Below are positions 11,501 through 22,236 of a stretch of 64,000 bases of DNA, one piece after another (position 1 is the first letter of the stretch; each line of letters starts with the position of its first letter). Source of the DNA: Kryptolebias marmoratus (lineage: Eukaryota; Chordata; Actinopteri; Cyprinodontiformes; Rivulidae). The DNA lies in assembly GCF_001649575.2 (NCBI RefSeq), contig NC_051440.1, forward strand, positions 19,255,567-19,319,566. Direction: 5' to 3'. The notes under the pieces are model-generated. The model ran no database searches. It was not told where the DNA came from and worked only from the letters and a program-made list of their open reading frames with translations. Both the position numbers and the translations under genes were made by a program.

Positions 11501-11528
11501 ATTGCCATGGTAACGTCACAGCAATCAG
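11501..11528. promoter_or_regulatory. RFX-type X-box adjoining a CRE-like site
   Basis: ATTGCCATGGTAAC at 11501-11514 is a near-perfect palindromic RFX X-box (GTTGCCATGGCAAC type). It overlaps TAACGTCA at 11511-11518, which is close to a CREB/ATF site, and CAATCAG follows at 11522-11528. An X-box next to a CRE-like X2 box and a CCAAT-like box is the layout known from MHC class II and ciliary/neuronal RFX targets, although the spacing here is much tighter. Motifs are seen directly; binding is inferred. Two overlapping open frames (11408-11761 and 11431-11778) cross the site, but neither resembles a known protein. Confidence 0.35.
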
Positions 11529-11529
11529 T

Positions 11530-12955
11530 AACACTGAAGAAATGCTGGTGTCCGGTGATTATAACAGTAAATTCTTTTCAGCTGTTTTTCTGCACAGCAG
11601 CCTCCCTCCAAAGTGGACCATTTATTTCTTCAAAGAAAGACCATTTATTTCATTTTGGAACATGTGGTTGGTGCACTGTTGTTCCAGACATTGTCCTTCC
11701 TATACCTCTGTTAGTTGCAGCATTTATTCCACTTTTAGTAAGGCTGTCACTCTGGATTTAAACTACCAGAGCGTGTAGGCTAAATCAAATGATAAAAGAT
11801 TTAGAACTCCACTTAAACACATTTAAAATATAATTTGAACCCAGTTTTTTTTTTTTATTCATACTTTATGAAATTATTTTTAAGCCATTCCATAAATGCT
11901 AAAAAAATCTGAACATTTTGGAGTTTGAAAAGGATCCTTTTTGTTTGACTGTGACCAAAACATCACCAATATAGAAATAATATTCTCGAAATGTCTTTTT
12001 CTTCCTCTTTGAGTATGCATTTGCACTTTTTTTTGCTGTATTGCAGCCTGAAAGAAACAATTAAAAAATTGCATACAGTAAAAAAAATAAATAAATAATA
12101 GACAAACCAACAACACTGTTTAAAATCCAAACACATTTTTTAACCCATGGTCATTTTTTAACCAAGGTTTAAGGCTAATTTGATATATCCCAAAGTGCTA
12201 GTTGAAAAAATAAAATAAAATAAAAATGTGAGGAAGTCAGCCAAGTAATTCAGTAATGCCAGGAGCCTGTACTATTACCTGTTGAGACCTCACAGTCTCA
12301 CAGAAGGTTGGTTAAATCTCATGAACTCAGATTGTCATTTTCTAAGATAATACAGTATTTGTGGGTTTTATTCTGTTCCCTAACAACAGTCACAGATATT
12401 GGCTTTGAAGTGATAATTTCAACTGTTGTTAAAATACACATAGATCAATCAATCGTGAACCACTTGCAGACACTTAGATCACCTTGGAAAAAATTCAGTG
12501 TATGACTAAAGTTTACAGCTAACAACATATGTCTATAAATACTGAAAAAATAAAATAAAATACTGCAGTTTACACTGAACATGTTTTCACACACATGCAT
12601 CATCTCTGAGTTCCTTCCTGAAAAATGTCTGTTACAATATTGAGTTATGATGAATCATTCTGTGTTACTGGTGTTTTCTGGTTTACATAACCAGGATTTA
12701 GTACTAAAACAAATGGATAAATGCTCTCTCACAGCACTACTGCTGTTCTGTCCAACAATAAGTACAGGGGTTTGTGGTTCTATTTTAGAAATGAGTCAGT
12801 CAGAGATATGGAAGTACAGAAGGAGGAAGAAACAAAAGGAAAGGAACATGCAAAGAAATAAACCAAATAAGTACACTGTCCCTGCCACATGCTCCACAGA
12901 TATTTGGGAGCTTCAGACGCTGATTTTGCAGATGAACTTGAGGGCTTAATTTAAT
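11530..12955. other. A+T-rich non-coding DNA
   Basis: No gene recognised. The longest plus-strand frames (to 11761 and 12647-12949) show no domain, signal or family motif that I can name. Confidence 0.45.
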
Positions 12956-13175
12956 TTGGCATCAAAAAAAGCATGGATCAAAACAAGAAAATGACACAGC
13001 TTTGTTTTAGATTTGCTTGCAAGACAGGACACACTGGAACACATATTCCATAACAGCTGATGCCTCAGCCCCCAGTACAACAAGCTATACACAGCACCAT
13101 CACCGTGTCGGCACCAAAGCATTATCAGACAGGGCGATTTCAGCCAGAAAAAAAATCCTGCTTGTGCAAAAAGAC
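12956..13175. promoter_or_regulatory. candidate conserved non-coding element
   Basis: A block of complex sequence with CAGCTGATGCCTCAGC (E-box CAGCTG at about 13054-13059) and CACCATCACCGTGTCGGCAC near 13096-13115, unusually CpG-containing for this region. Frames in it run on both strands without any recognised protein. Inference only. Confidence 0.27.
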
Positions 13176-13385
13176 AAAACAGACTCAAACACATGCACAT
13201 TGTCTTTCCTAGAAATCACAATTAAGGACACCAATTTGCAACAGTGAATACACAAAACAAAATACATAAAAATGATACTTAAAACAAGAACACACATACC
13301 AATGATATGTTCAAAGTATATTTGCTAGACTGTTTAATGATGCTGGATTTACTTGCAGAGACTTAAAAAATAATATATGTTATTA

Positions 13386-13386
13386 T

Positions 13387-13462
<76 letters not shown>
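13386..13462. repeat. compound (AC)n(AT)n microsatellite
   Basis: A short AC array runs into about 33 AT units. It abuts the 3' end of the minus-strand LINE that follows (13480-13860), separated only by about 25 bp, so it may have begun as that element's 3' tail. The reading frame 13377-13604 with its Tyr-Ile run is an artefact of this repeat. Confidence 0.95.
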
Positions 13463-13464
<2 letters not shown>

Positions 13465-13467
<3 letters not shown>

Positions 13468-13860
13468 CCACATGGGCAGTTCCACTTTCACTTCAAATTC
13501 AGGTCCTCTACCAGAGGCCTGGGAGCTTGAGGGTTCTGTTCAGTATCTTGGCTGCTCCTAGGACTGCACTCTTCTGGACAGAGACCTCTGAGGTTGTTCC
13601 ATAGATCTGTTAGAGCCACTCTTCCAGTTTGGGGGTCACAGCAGCAAATCCTCCAATGACCACTGGCACCACTGAGGCCTTGACATTTCACAACTTCTCT
13701 ATTTCCTCTTTCAGCCCTTGGTATTTCTTGAGCTTTCTGTGCTCCTTCTTCCTGATGTTACAGTCACGAGGGACTGCTACATCTACCACCACTGCTTTCT
13801 TCTGTAACTTATCTATCACCGCAATATCCGGTTGATTAGCCACCTAGTCCACAAACTGAA
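13465..13860 (-). pseudogene. non-LTR retrotransposon end: restriction-enzyme-like endonuclease domain
   Basis: The minus strand keeps one frame that reads NQPDIAVIDK, then VVVDVAVP, IRKKEH, KYQGLKEEIEKL, VVPVVIGG, TPKLEEWL, SVQKSAVLGAAKIL and RTLKLPGLW. This is the C-terminus of fish LINEs of the R2/R4/NeSL type. The PD...DVA spacing (PD near 13826-13831, D near 13781-13783) is the PD-(D/E)XK nuclease signature. The frame is unbroken by indels but has stops at 13844-13846, 13688-13690, 13610-13612 and 13508-13510. The last could be near the natural end. The reverse transcriptase part is absent, so this is a 5'-truncated dead copy. A Rex6/Dong-like assignment is possible but unproved. Confidence 0.8.
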
Positions 13861-14325
13861 CAGCTCACAACCTAAAATTTTAGATGTTGTCAGCTTTGTG
13901 CTTTAACAATAAGAGAGGGAAGAAAATTAAATTAGTTAAAACGTTTATGACTAGTAATTTATTATTTTTATTTATTTATTATTATTTATCAAAGATCCCC
14001 AAGATTTACTGTTTTGAAAATATTTGACCTGAAGTAAAAACTGCCATCAAAAACAAGAAATCCACAGCAACACTAAAGCCTCTGTAAAATTCCAAATGAG
14101 TAAAAGTCTTTGTTATTTAGTAATTGTTAAATGTAATTTGTGGACACCAAATATGCGCTAAAACACATCCATTCAGTACACAGTGTAACTGCAGTATAAA
14201 TAATAAAGAAAATTGAAAGCCTTTAGTTGTCTTCACAGTCAAGCCTGACTCAAAGTTTTCTCATATTCACTTTTTGAAATGGCCAAATGTAATGTGATCC
14301 TAATATTATATGTTTGTCCTTTTAA
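13861..14325. other. A+T-rich non-coding DNA
   Basis: Nothing recognised; a TTATTTATT-rich stretch lies at about 13957-13990. Confidence 0.5.
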
Positions 14326-14329
14326 TAGA

Positions 14330-14645
14330 TGTTTTCGACAAATTTGGCACCTCTAAATCCTCAGTCCTGACAAATTACTGGCGGACAAATTACAGGGCTT
14401 CAGCTGGAGGTGAACAAAAGCCCAACTGAGAGACACTCTCAGCTGGCAGACATTTAACTTTAGCTGGAGACTGGAAGTGTTCGTGTGTGTCTATGTGCAG
14501 AAAAAAAAGAGCAAGACAGAGAGACTCAATGTTAGCAGTCACATCACATCACAGTTTGCAGCCACATTGATTAAGAGAGTTACCATGCAGACTAATTTGG
14601 ACATGGAGCAGACTAAACGATTACTGGCAACTACTTATTTCATGT
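14330..14645. promoter_or_regulatory. candidate conserved non-coding element
   Basis: Complex block in which ACAAATTAC occurs twice, about 20 bp apart (near 14369-14377 and 14385-14393), followed by CAGCTGGAGGTG and CAGCTGGCAG E-box words. Closely repeated homeodomain-like cores with E-boxes are typical of neural or mesodermal enhancers; here that is inference. Confidence 0.28.
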
Positions 14646-14925
14646 GAGGATATCAGCTTATTTCACCTGTGCTTTTCCATACACTCAATGAGACTTTTGC
14701 CTTCCCTACCCTCCTTACTGTTTAGATTATTTAATTTATGTCTTGCATCTGCATTGACTAGTTAATGTATGTTTTATGCACACGACTGATTATTTTGATG
14801 TTGAATCAATTATTTTGACTGTGTATGAATGCATGTTTTTGTGTAGTTGTATTCGGGGAATTGAATGTTGCATATACTTTACTGTACAGGCTGGGTGTGT
14901 GGGTTTTATTTATTTCTCTCTATTT
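14646..14925. other. non-coding DNA
   Basis: Nothing recognised. The plus-strand frames starting at 14776 and 14825 overlap in different phases here and have no recognisable start context. Confidence 0.45.
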
Positions 14926-15065
14926 GAGGATGCGGCCCTTGGAGAGTTTCAAAGCAGATTCCACCGTAAAAACCTTGAGCTACTTAGGGACTATGAGAGC
15001 CAAAGCCATCTATCAGAGTTGGACATATCCCCCATATGCAAACAAATGAATTAAAACACTCGCCT
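14926..15065. promoter_or_regulatory. candidate conserved element or orphan exon-like stretch
   Basis: A compact complex stretch. One plus-strand frame (14776-15054) is rich in charged residues here (FQSRFHRKNLELLRDYES), unlike its A+T-driven N-terminal half. The change follows a TTTCTCTCTATTTGAG tract that could serve as a weak splice acceptor. No known protein is recognised and an overlapping second frame (14825-15049) is also open, so a conserved non-coding element is the more cautious reading. Confidence 0.2.
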
Positions 15066-16035
15066 CCCACTAGATTTGTGAGCCTAAAAAAAATAAAAAA
15101 TTGGATGTTAAGAGAGGTGAAGGAATGCCATATAATAAGATCAAGATTAGGAAACCCTCTTGTGGCACCAAAGTGAAAGGACAAGCAAATATAAGGATAA
15201 ATGAGGGATAAGGTCAAGTGAATTGGTTCTGCAGGGTTGAGACAAAGCCAAGATAGGGTTTAAAAACTCATCACCTATTCTGAAGTGTATAGTCCTGAGG
15301 ACAGTGTGGCAGTAAGACATGTGGTTATCCCCTAAAGGGTCTGTAATCACTGAAAGTGGTTGCACAAGACCTCGTCTCCACACAGCTGCGTGGCAGTTTT
15401 TGCAGCACTGTGGAGCTGTCGTCCTCTAGGAATGATTAACCCAGAAGAGCTTAATATAGAAAAGGAAGGAAGAAATAGATAGAAGAAAAGAATGAAAAGG
15501 AAAGACTGAGAGTGGGAACAGGGCAAAGAGGACATTATTGAATTCCATGGAGAGTATACTCTTTACCTCTACACATCAAACCATGTTCGCCACCGTTTAG
15601 CAATCTGTCTGCTAATTAATCATGGACTACAATCAGTTAGAGGCACTGGGAAATGATGTGTCTGTGTGTATTTGTAGAGATGTGTGTACATTGTCTGTGG
15701 TTTGGAAATAGTTACACTCAGATTGAATAGCGCAGACAGCATATAATTTGCAGCGTTGATGCTCTTGTCTGTGGCTATAATTTTAATGCAATCTAGCAAC
15801 GTTTAAGCTAGTATATGGTTGTTTCCCTACAGCTGTGAAAAAATATACATATATATTTCACATTGTTCTGTGTTGTGTATTTGTATGTGTCAGAACCCAC
15901 ATGTTGAATCGCTTGTTCTGCTAAGAGCTTGCCACCTTCAGAAATCAAAGCATCAATAAATGGATTTAAAAAATCAACTGATACGGGGGAAAGTACTTGG
16001 TTTAAATGAGTGCACTATTAATTGTACTGATGAAG
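15066..16035. other. non-coding DNA
   Basis: Three minus-strand frames (14984-15217, 15147-15383, 15347-15535) overlap head to tail in different phases without recognisable domains; treated as chance. Otherwise nothing recognised. Confidence 0.45.
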
Positions 16036-16400
16036 ATCCAAAGCTGTGATACTGTAGATGAACTGACTGCCTTGCTGTCATGGTAAGAAGTTTGTCTGCA
16101 GCCATTCTGACTATTTTTGACATGGTGGCAGTGACAGCAGGGGTGGGCTTGGTTATCATCTGACACAGAACACCAGCCAAGCCTGCTAGCTCACATACAG
16201 CCATCAGTGCTAATCTCCTGCTATGTGCTAACAATAGCGCTGATGTTCTTGCTTTCTGAAGGAGCTTTGCTTGCCCTGAGCCTGCCTTGTTTGTGCGATG
16301 GCCCAGCATCCAGCCGCCTTTAGCTTTCCTATTACAGAGGGAACAGCAGAGCTGAAATCAGCTGGGGTATTGTTGCTTCCCTGGAATAGCTACAGTATGT
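16036..16400. promoter_or_regulatory. candidate conserved non-coding element
   Basis: One of the most complex, least A+T-rich blocks in the left half, with words such as TGCTAACAATAGCGCTGATG near 16227-16246 and GCTGAAATCAGCTGGGG near 16351-16367. A 111-codon frame crosses it on the minus strand (15974-16309), but its Ala/Leu/Thr-rich product has no recognised domain and no splice context. Conserved non-coding sequence is the better explanation; a small exon cannot be excluded. Confidence 0.3.
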
Positions 16401-17830
16401 GATTGAAGGCACATAGGTTACCAGTTCTTATTCACATAAACCAGGGAATGTAAAAGGTGAGGATAAACCGTGCTCTAAACAAACTGCGTTGCATAAAATT
16501 TGTTCAGGAGAAAATAGAGGAATACCCTGCAGTATTTAGAGTTTACCAGTCATAAGAAGATAAGAGAGTTTGAAAAAGTTAAAGAAAATAATAATTTTAA
16601 GGGCTAAACCTTCCAGAATGATGCAAGTCAGCATAGAATTGCCATAGACATAAATACTCTTAAAAGAATCACAAAGCTTTGACTTACACAATGCAAGAGC
16701 AAACATTTGTATTTTGTGGTCAGTTAGAAAAGTATAAATCTGCCATGGTTGAAGAAAACAAAACAAAACAAAACATGCTGTTAAAAGGCTGCAGTAGAAA
16801 GTTCCCATTTATAATAAGAATGTTCTATTAATACAGTAGCCTATCTGGTGATTATTTTAGATACAAAATATAGTTTTTTACCTTTAACGGATAATTAATT
16901 ACACATGTCAATTATTTCCTCCTTGCCATATCACAATCTTTCTAATGAATTAAAATGCTGGTATTGACATTACCCTGCTGTTTGTGTAGCATGCTATGAT
17001 ATTTCTCTTTTTCTACATCTTGCACAATTTTCACATTTGTATGCATATGTGATCTTGCACATTTCACAAGGTTTAACATCTTGCTATAGCCTCAGTGCAC
17101 TGCGTTTAAAGCATGGCAAAATACTGTGAATGTCAGCTGCATTGACAAATCTAGGGTTTTCTCCACATAATGTCAAATTCCAATCCTTGATCTTAATACA
17201 CTTTCACTGGTTTTCTTTTTTTTTTGCTGATCTTTATCTTTCAATTCCTGTTCTCTTAGGGTACTCAAGGACTTTGATAAAGGTGGTGTGTGTGGGTCAG
17301 GACTGCTTTAAAGTTTCTTTATAGCTCTGTAGCAGCAGTAAGCAAACTGTTCTTCAAAATACTAGCTCACTGTCTAAAAGCAAGAGCATCCTTATGTTAG
17401 ACACCCCCATGATTGGACAGAGAAATTGGATAGGTTGAACGACAGCCAAAGACACAGCAAGGAAAGTGGGACTGCAATGTTACACTCACCAGGTTAGTAA
17501 GCATCTGGCAAGTAAAGATTAAGTCACCCTCTGACTCCAGAAGCAATTGACACATCAAATGCTGCAGTGAACCACATTGAGATTACAGGATACATGAAAA
17601 AACATCATCTTACTGGACTATTACCCATTTTTGAGCTTAGGGAGATATTAAACAACATGCCTAATGCATAATGATTTGCCAGCAACATGTTTTATGCAGC
17701 TTTTAAATTCCAAAATGCAATATGCAACCACATTACACAAAGGTGAAAAATACTTACTGCATCTGTGAATAACATGAACAGGCCTTCATTTATTTATGTT
17801 TTACATTTTTTCTTGTTATTATTCATAATG
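16401..17830. other. A+T-rich non-coding DNA
   Basis: No gene recognised. A more complex patch at about 17380-17600 could be regulatory, but no motif stands out. Confidence 0.45.
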
Positions 17831-17889
17831 TCTTGTGATCTACACAGGTATTACACATCTTTGGGAAAAAAATAGAATAATCAAAGTTA

Positions 17890-18190
17890 AATTTAAACTG
17901 GAACCTGTAACAAAAAAATATTTTTGGAATCAATATAAAATAAAGGTGAATCAAATGTGTTTTAGCATCTGTTGCAGCTTGATGCATGGAGAATGTTTCA
18001 CTGATGTAGTGAAGAGTTTATCATACCATCTGTGGCACTGATAAAGAAGGCAAAAAGCTGGCTTCAAGAACAGGATGATGATCTTAAACACATCTCACCT
18101 CTACAATGAGCAAGGTGATAAGACTGAAGATTGGAAGTTTTGCCTCGAGCTATCTTATCTCATAAAGTTGCACACTGACAAAAACAAACA
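17890..18190 (+). pseudogene. Tc1-like transposase relic (catalytic region)
   Basis: Plus-strand fragments match the central DDE region of fish Tc1-like transposons. TTCAAGAACAGGATGATGAT at 18063-18082 gives LQEQDDDLKH, equivalent to the QQDNDPKH box around the second catalytic Asp. Upstream GATGCATGGAGAATGTTTCA (17981-18000) and ACCATCTGTG (18026-18035) fit the preceding segment of the same family. The frame is broken by stops and indels, and inverted terminal repeats were not found. It differs in sequence from the relic at 31.8 kb, so it is probably another lineage. Family recognition is from memory. Confidence 0.55.
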
Positions 18191-19835
18191 AACAAACCAA
18201 AAAGCAAAACAGCTGAATCTCAAGAGGTCATCTGTGGAAAGAATGTAGAGAAAAAATAATTTTGTTTCCTGTAATTATTGTCTAATATTTTTCATTTGTT
18301 AAACATGTTTTGTTTCATTTTCTTTTTTTTAATGCATAGAAAAAAATGCAAATTATCAAAAGTCAAAAAAAGTCTTTTTTTGATGTTATGATTTAACCAG
18401 ATAAATTAACCATACAAAATTACAGAAAGTTCGAATTTTAAAAATTGTAAAAATAATCTTTAAACTTGGTAGTTTAAAAACTTACTACATTCACTAAATA
18501 CTATCAGAACAAATGTAGGAAACATTTATTTATTTGTGTGTTTATTTTTTGTATTAGTAAACTTGACTGCAGTCTTTTCAGAACTGAGTGCTTAATCCTT
18601 GTTCAGTCTGATGAATATCAGTAACTTTTCTCTTTTTTTTGAGATTGTCAAAGTGCTGTGAAGATCACACTTTGATACATCTCTGATTTTTTTAATTAAA
18701 CATGACACTCACACATACTTGTAATCCCATTGACAGAAAACATCTGACTCCAGTTTTGATTGCTGATCATAGAGACTCTTAGATGTTATTTTAAATCATT
18801 TTTCTCATTAAATAAATTATCAAGTATGATGTTTTGTTTTATTTTATTAATTAGGTTTTTCATCAACTTTCAAAGGAAACATGAAAAAATCCCTTTAAGA
18901 CTCCCTAAAATGATCTGTTTGTTCTTACTTTTATCTCTACAAGTCCTAATCAAGTGCACCTCCAAAAACACAGCAGGTCAATAGTTTGCAAGCTAAGTGG
19001 ATTGTTGAGTTTGAAGATGTTATAATCACAGATAGTTACATTTTTAAGGGTTGTTTCAGGTCTGTGGCCTAATTTTCTGTTTTTTTTTTCAGGAATTCAG
19101 AAACATTTTTCATAGTATTTGAATGAGTTCAGGTTAGAAAATACATTAAACCTAATGTTTCAACTGTTGAGGTTTTGTTTTGATATTTTGACCTGTGCAT
19201 TTTATTATTATTATTATTATTATTTATCCAAAGGCAAAGTTGTCATGGTCCAGCAAATAAATTAATGTGCCCACAGGGTTCATTAATTATTTAGATTTTT
19301 ATCAAGTAAAACAAACAAACAAATAAAAAATAACATACTTACACCTTCTGGGAGACATGAAAAGATAAAATAAAAATTACATAATAATTAAGTTTTTAAC
19401 TCAAAAATGATGCTAAACTAGATTTTAGCATACAAAACCATTGAGTTTTGTATGCACGATCCACCATTGTGCCATTATTTTGGATTAAGGTCCACTTTAC
19501 AGTAGTTGAGTACAATGAGTACAGAAATCAGTAAAATAAGACTTCTTCTTCTATTTCACCATTGTGGAAACTGTATCTCCCTTATGTCATCAAAGCATGT
19601 TTTCTTAACAAATACAAAATCTTCCCCTGTCACGGTAAATGAAAAGGTTTCCATCCTTGCTTTGTGTGATTAAAGAAATGAATCCTCCATACTTTTTTTT
19701 TTGCCTGTACAGCTTTCTAGTTAAGATCATTTGCATTTTTGACATTTATGGTTGTGCTCCCAACCCTTTCCGTAAAATTTATGTGACATATACAACTCAT
19801 TTGCAAATTGATAGCTGCCATTCTTAACAGTCCAT
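18191..19835. other. A+T-rich non-coding DNA
   Basis: Long low-complexity stretch with AAAC and TTATT arrays (about 18181-18200, 19203-19226, 19308-19330). No gene recognised. Confidence 0.5.
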
Positions 19836-20345
19836 AATGAATGCTTTATCACTGCACCAAAGTTTCAGTGCTCAATCTTATGCCAGAGACTCCACTGAGG
19901 CACTTTTGCTCTTCATTAAAATCTAATTTGTCTTAGCAAGACAGAAGCCAACAGAACACCCCTTGTTTTCAAGCATCATTTTAGTGTGGACAAGGAAATA
20001 CAGCTTGCCATTAAGGTTCATCATTCAAAAGTGAACACTAACATGAAGTGACTAAAGTTCCAATTAGAGGACAGTCACATTGAAAAGGCACTGCATGGAA
20101 GTTTGTGTTTGATTTTCCTCAGAATGTGGAGTGATAAAGTAATAGTGAAGCAGTGGTTCACGACTTATAATTCCAACAATCAGAGTGTGACACTTATCTT
20201 TCCTTCAAAAGACCTTGTCCTGTCTAATCAGTCAGCTAGGCATGTCCTTTGTCTTGTCCAGATTGCAAAAGGAGGTGCTTTGTTCTGTTCTGCCACCTTA
20301 GTGAAGTGGTTTTAACCAGTTTAGCCGTAAGGAACACCTCACATT
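19836..20345. promoter_or_regulatory. candidate conserved non-coding element
   Basis: About 500 bp of complex sequence. It includes CTTCATTAAAATCTAATTTG, TCCAATTAGAGGACAG and TCTAATCAGTCAGCTAGGCA, that is, several TAAT/AATTAG homeodomain cores, and a CTTTGT-rich part that fits SOX/TCF factors. No simple repeats. The 70-codon frame at 20103-20315 has no recognised features. Confidence 0.3.
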
Positions 20346-20499
20346 CATTTGACCTCTTCTAACTACAAAACACGACATTCCAATTGAGGCATTATAAAAA
20401 GGAAATAACACAGCAGGACTATGCCTCTAAGCAAAAAGAAATAAATAATGCAGTATGATGGCTTGGACATGATAGGACCTTTATAAAATAAAAACAGAC

Positions 20500-20815
20500 C
20501 CAGACACGAGGCTAATGAAAACAGAAAGAACCTGACTCTCTTTTATGTTCTGATTAATGTTATGCAAATGCAGACAGCACTGGAGTGTAGGGAGACAGAG
20601 GACTGCATCTCTGTGGCTGCTGTATGAGTCCCACCTGTTTCAAGCACCAAAAAAGAAACCTTGTAACCTGTCCATACTGCTCTAAAAAATGACATCTCCC
20701 AGAGGTCTGAAACAAAGTGAGGCAACATATGATTTAAGATAGACCACCTGGTTCCACATTTAACATGCCTCTTTGTCAACAATATATCACACAAAGAGAG
20801 GCAATTAGGCTACAA
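20500..20815. promoter_or_regulatory. candidate conserved non-coding element with POU octamer
   Basis: A perfect octamer ATGCAAAT lies at 20562-20569, following TGATTAATG; CCACCTGTTT and CCACCTGGTTCC E-box words and an AACAATAT SOX-like word lie downstream. Combined POU, SOX and E-box motifs are frequent in neural enhancers. The minus-strand frame 20543-20794 is probably fortuitous. Confidence 0.3.
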
Positions 20816-20954
20816 CCTTTGAGTGAAGATCAGTTTAACATTTAGATTGACAATCAAGTTTTAATGCCAATGTTAACAGAAAAAGAAGAAATCCATGTAA
20901 AAAAAAAGACAGTCAGCATTACAGGAACACAAAAGGGTAAGCAGATGATGGGCT

Positions 20955-21310
20955 CTATACAGAGATCAAACTTTGTTCCCAACACCTGCCAATGCATTCA
21001 AATCAACATAGAGCCTCTGTCGTTCACATTCACAATCATAAACCACCGCTCCATGCAGCCCCAGAGAGAATAGGCAATCTACACACCTCATGAATATAAC
21101 AATGAGCTGGATCTGGGTCATTAATATGACACAGTTGTTACTCTGGAGCCCAATTAGCAGTCAACATAGAGCCTGGAACGTTCCCGTTACTATACATAAT
21201 CACTAGATCACTGCGACAGACTCCAGAGCAGGGAGGAATCAAACCACACAGTCACATCCAAGGAAGACCAAGGACTTCTGGCAGATCCAAACTAGATGAG
21301 GAGGTCACAG
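20955..21310. promoter_or_regulatory. candidate conserved non-coding element with repeated 14-mer
   Basis: TCAACATAGAGCCT occurs at 21003-21016 and again at 21161-21174, and both copies are followed by a CGTTC word a few bases later. Homeodomain words (CATTAATATGA, CCAATTAGCAG) lie between and beside them. Regular repetition of a long word in complex DNA suggests a repeated binding site or an ancient duplication. Confidence 0.33.
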
Positions 21311-22190
21311 CTGGTTGATGATGTTCATACAAAAACAACAGTTTGAAATGTCACATCTGAATTCGACACAGCACAAACATTCCTGCTACTAATAAAAAAC
21401 AATATTAAAAGATGTTGCATAATGGACCGATATCAGATTGTTCAGTATCAGTGCCGTTAAACCATTATCTTTCTTACTTGCGCAGGGAGAATCTGCTAGT
21501 ATGCCTCTGTTTAATTCATCAGTTCATGCATTTTCTTTTCTTTTCTTCTTGATGCTATAGTGAAAATATGCCAGATAACAAGAGATGTCTGAAAAAAAGA
21601 ACTGGTCTTTGTTAAAAAAGTGTTTTAAAGAAGTGCAAAACATTCAAAACCACAGGTTGAGAAAGATACTTTATGTATTAAACGATTTCCAAAAGCATCT
21701 TAATAACCAACCCCTTTCTAAGAACAGTTGGAAAGGTTCAAGGCATAAAAAGGTGAATCCAAATGATTTTAGTCAGATATTATCTGTTGCTATCATTTGA
21801 AAATTGTCTTATATACATCAAAAGTCTAACTGAATTTTCAATTTTACTTTACTGAGATACTATCTTGAATGGTCTTTGCACGTGTCTGACATAGGATGCC
21901 TACTTAGTTTTCATTGTGACTTGAATGCAAAAGGTTTAAATTCTGTTAATTTACTCTCTAAAGTGAAATGAAATATGACAAGGTCTTGAATGTTGTGCTT
22001 TTTTTTCCACATCAGTGACAGGCAGTATGGTGCCAAATGCTGAGGAGTCTGGCACAGGCTGCAGGAGGCTATTGGGCTATATGCAGACACATGCACATAG
22101 ACACACTTTCTATCAAGAATGATTAGCTACCTCTCTACAGCATTTCCAGACAGCCTAAATTTGTCAATTAAATTTAGTATTTTCATCAGT
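21311..22190. other. A+T-rich non-coding DNA
   Basis: No gene recognised. Frame 21585-21800 is Lys/Asn-rich and fits chance translation of A+T-rich DNA. Confidence 0.5.
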
Positions 22191-22236
22191 AAGAAATGTT
22201 GCATTATGACAGTGAGAAATTTTGCATTATGACAGA
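22191..22236. repeat. tandem duplication of about 23 bp
   Basis: Two adjacent copies of a unit containing GCATTATGACAG, the first with GAAATGTT and the second with GAAATTTT before it. A local slippage-type duplication in otherwise unique DNA. Confidence 0.85.

Noticed and set aside
13377..13604. 75-codon frame with a Tyr-Ile run
   Set aside because: It translates the AC/AT microsatellite and then the antisense strand of the LINE relic; not a gene.
13488..13691. 67-codon minus frame starting MKCQGLSG and plus frame 13629-13835
   Set aside because: Other frames of the LINE endonuclease relic; the true frame, with stops, shows the family motifs.
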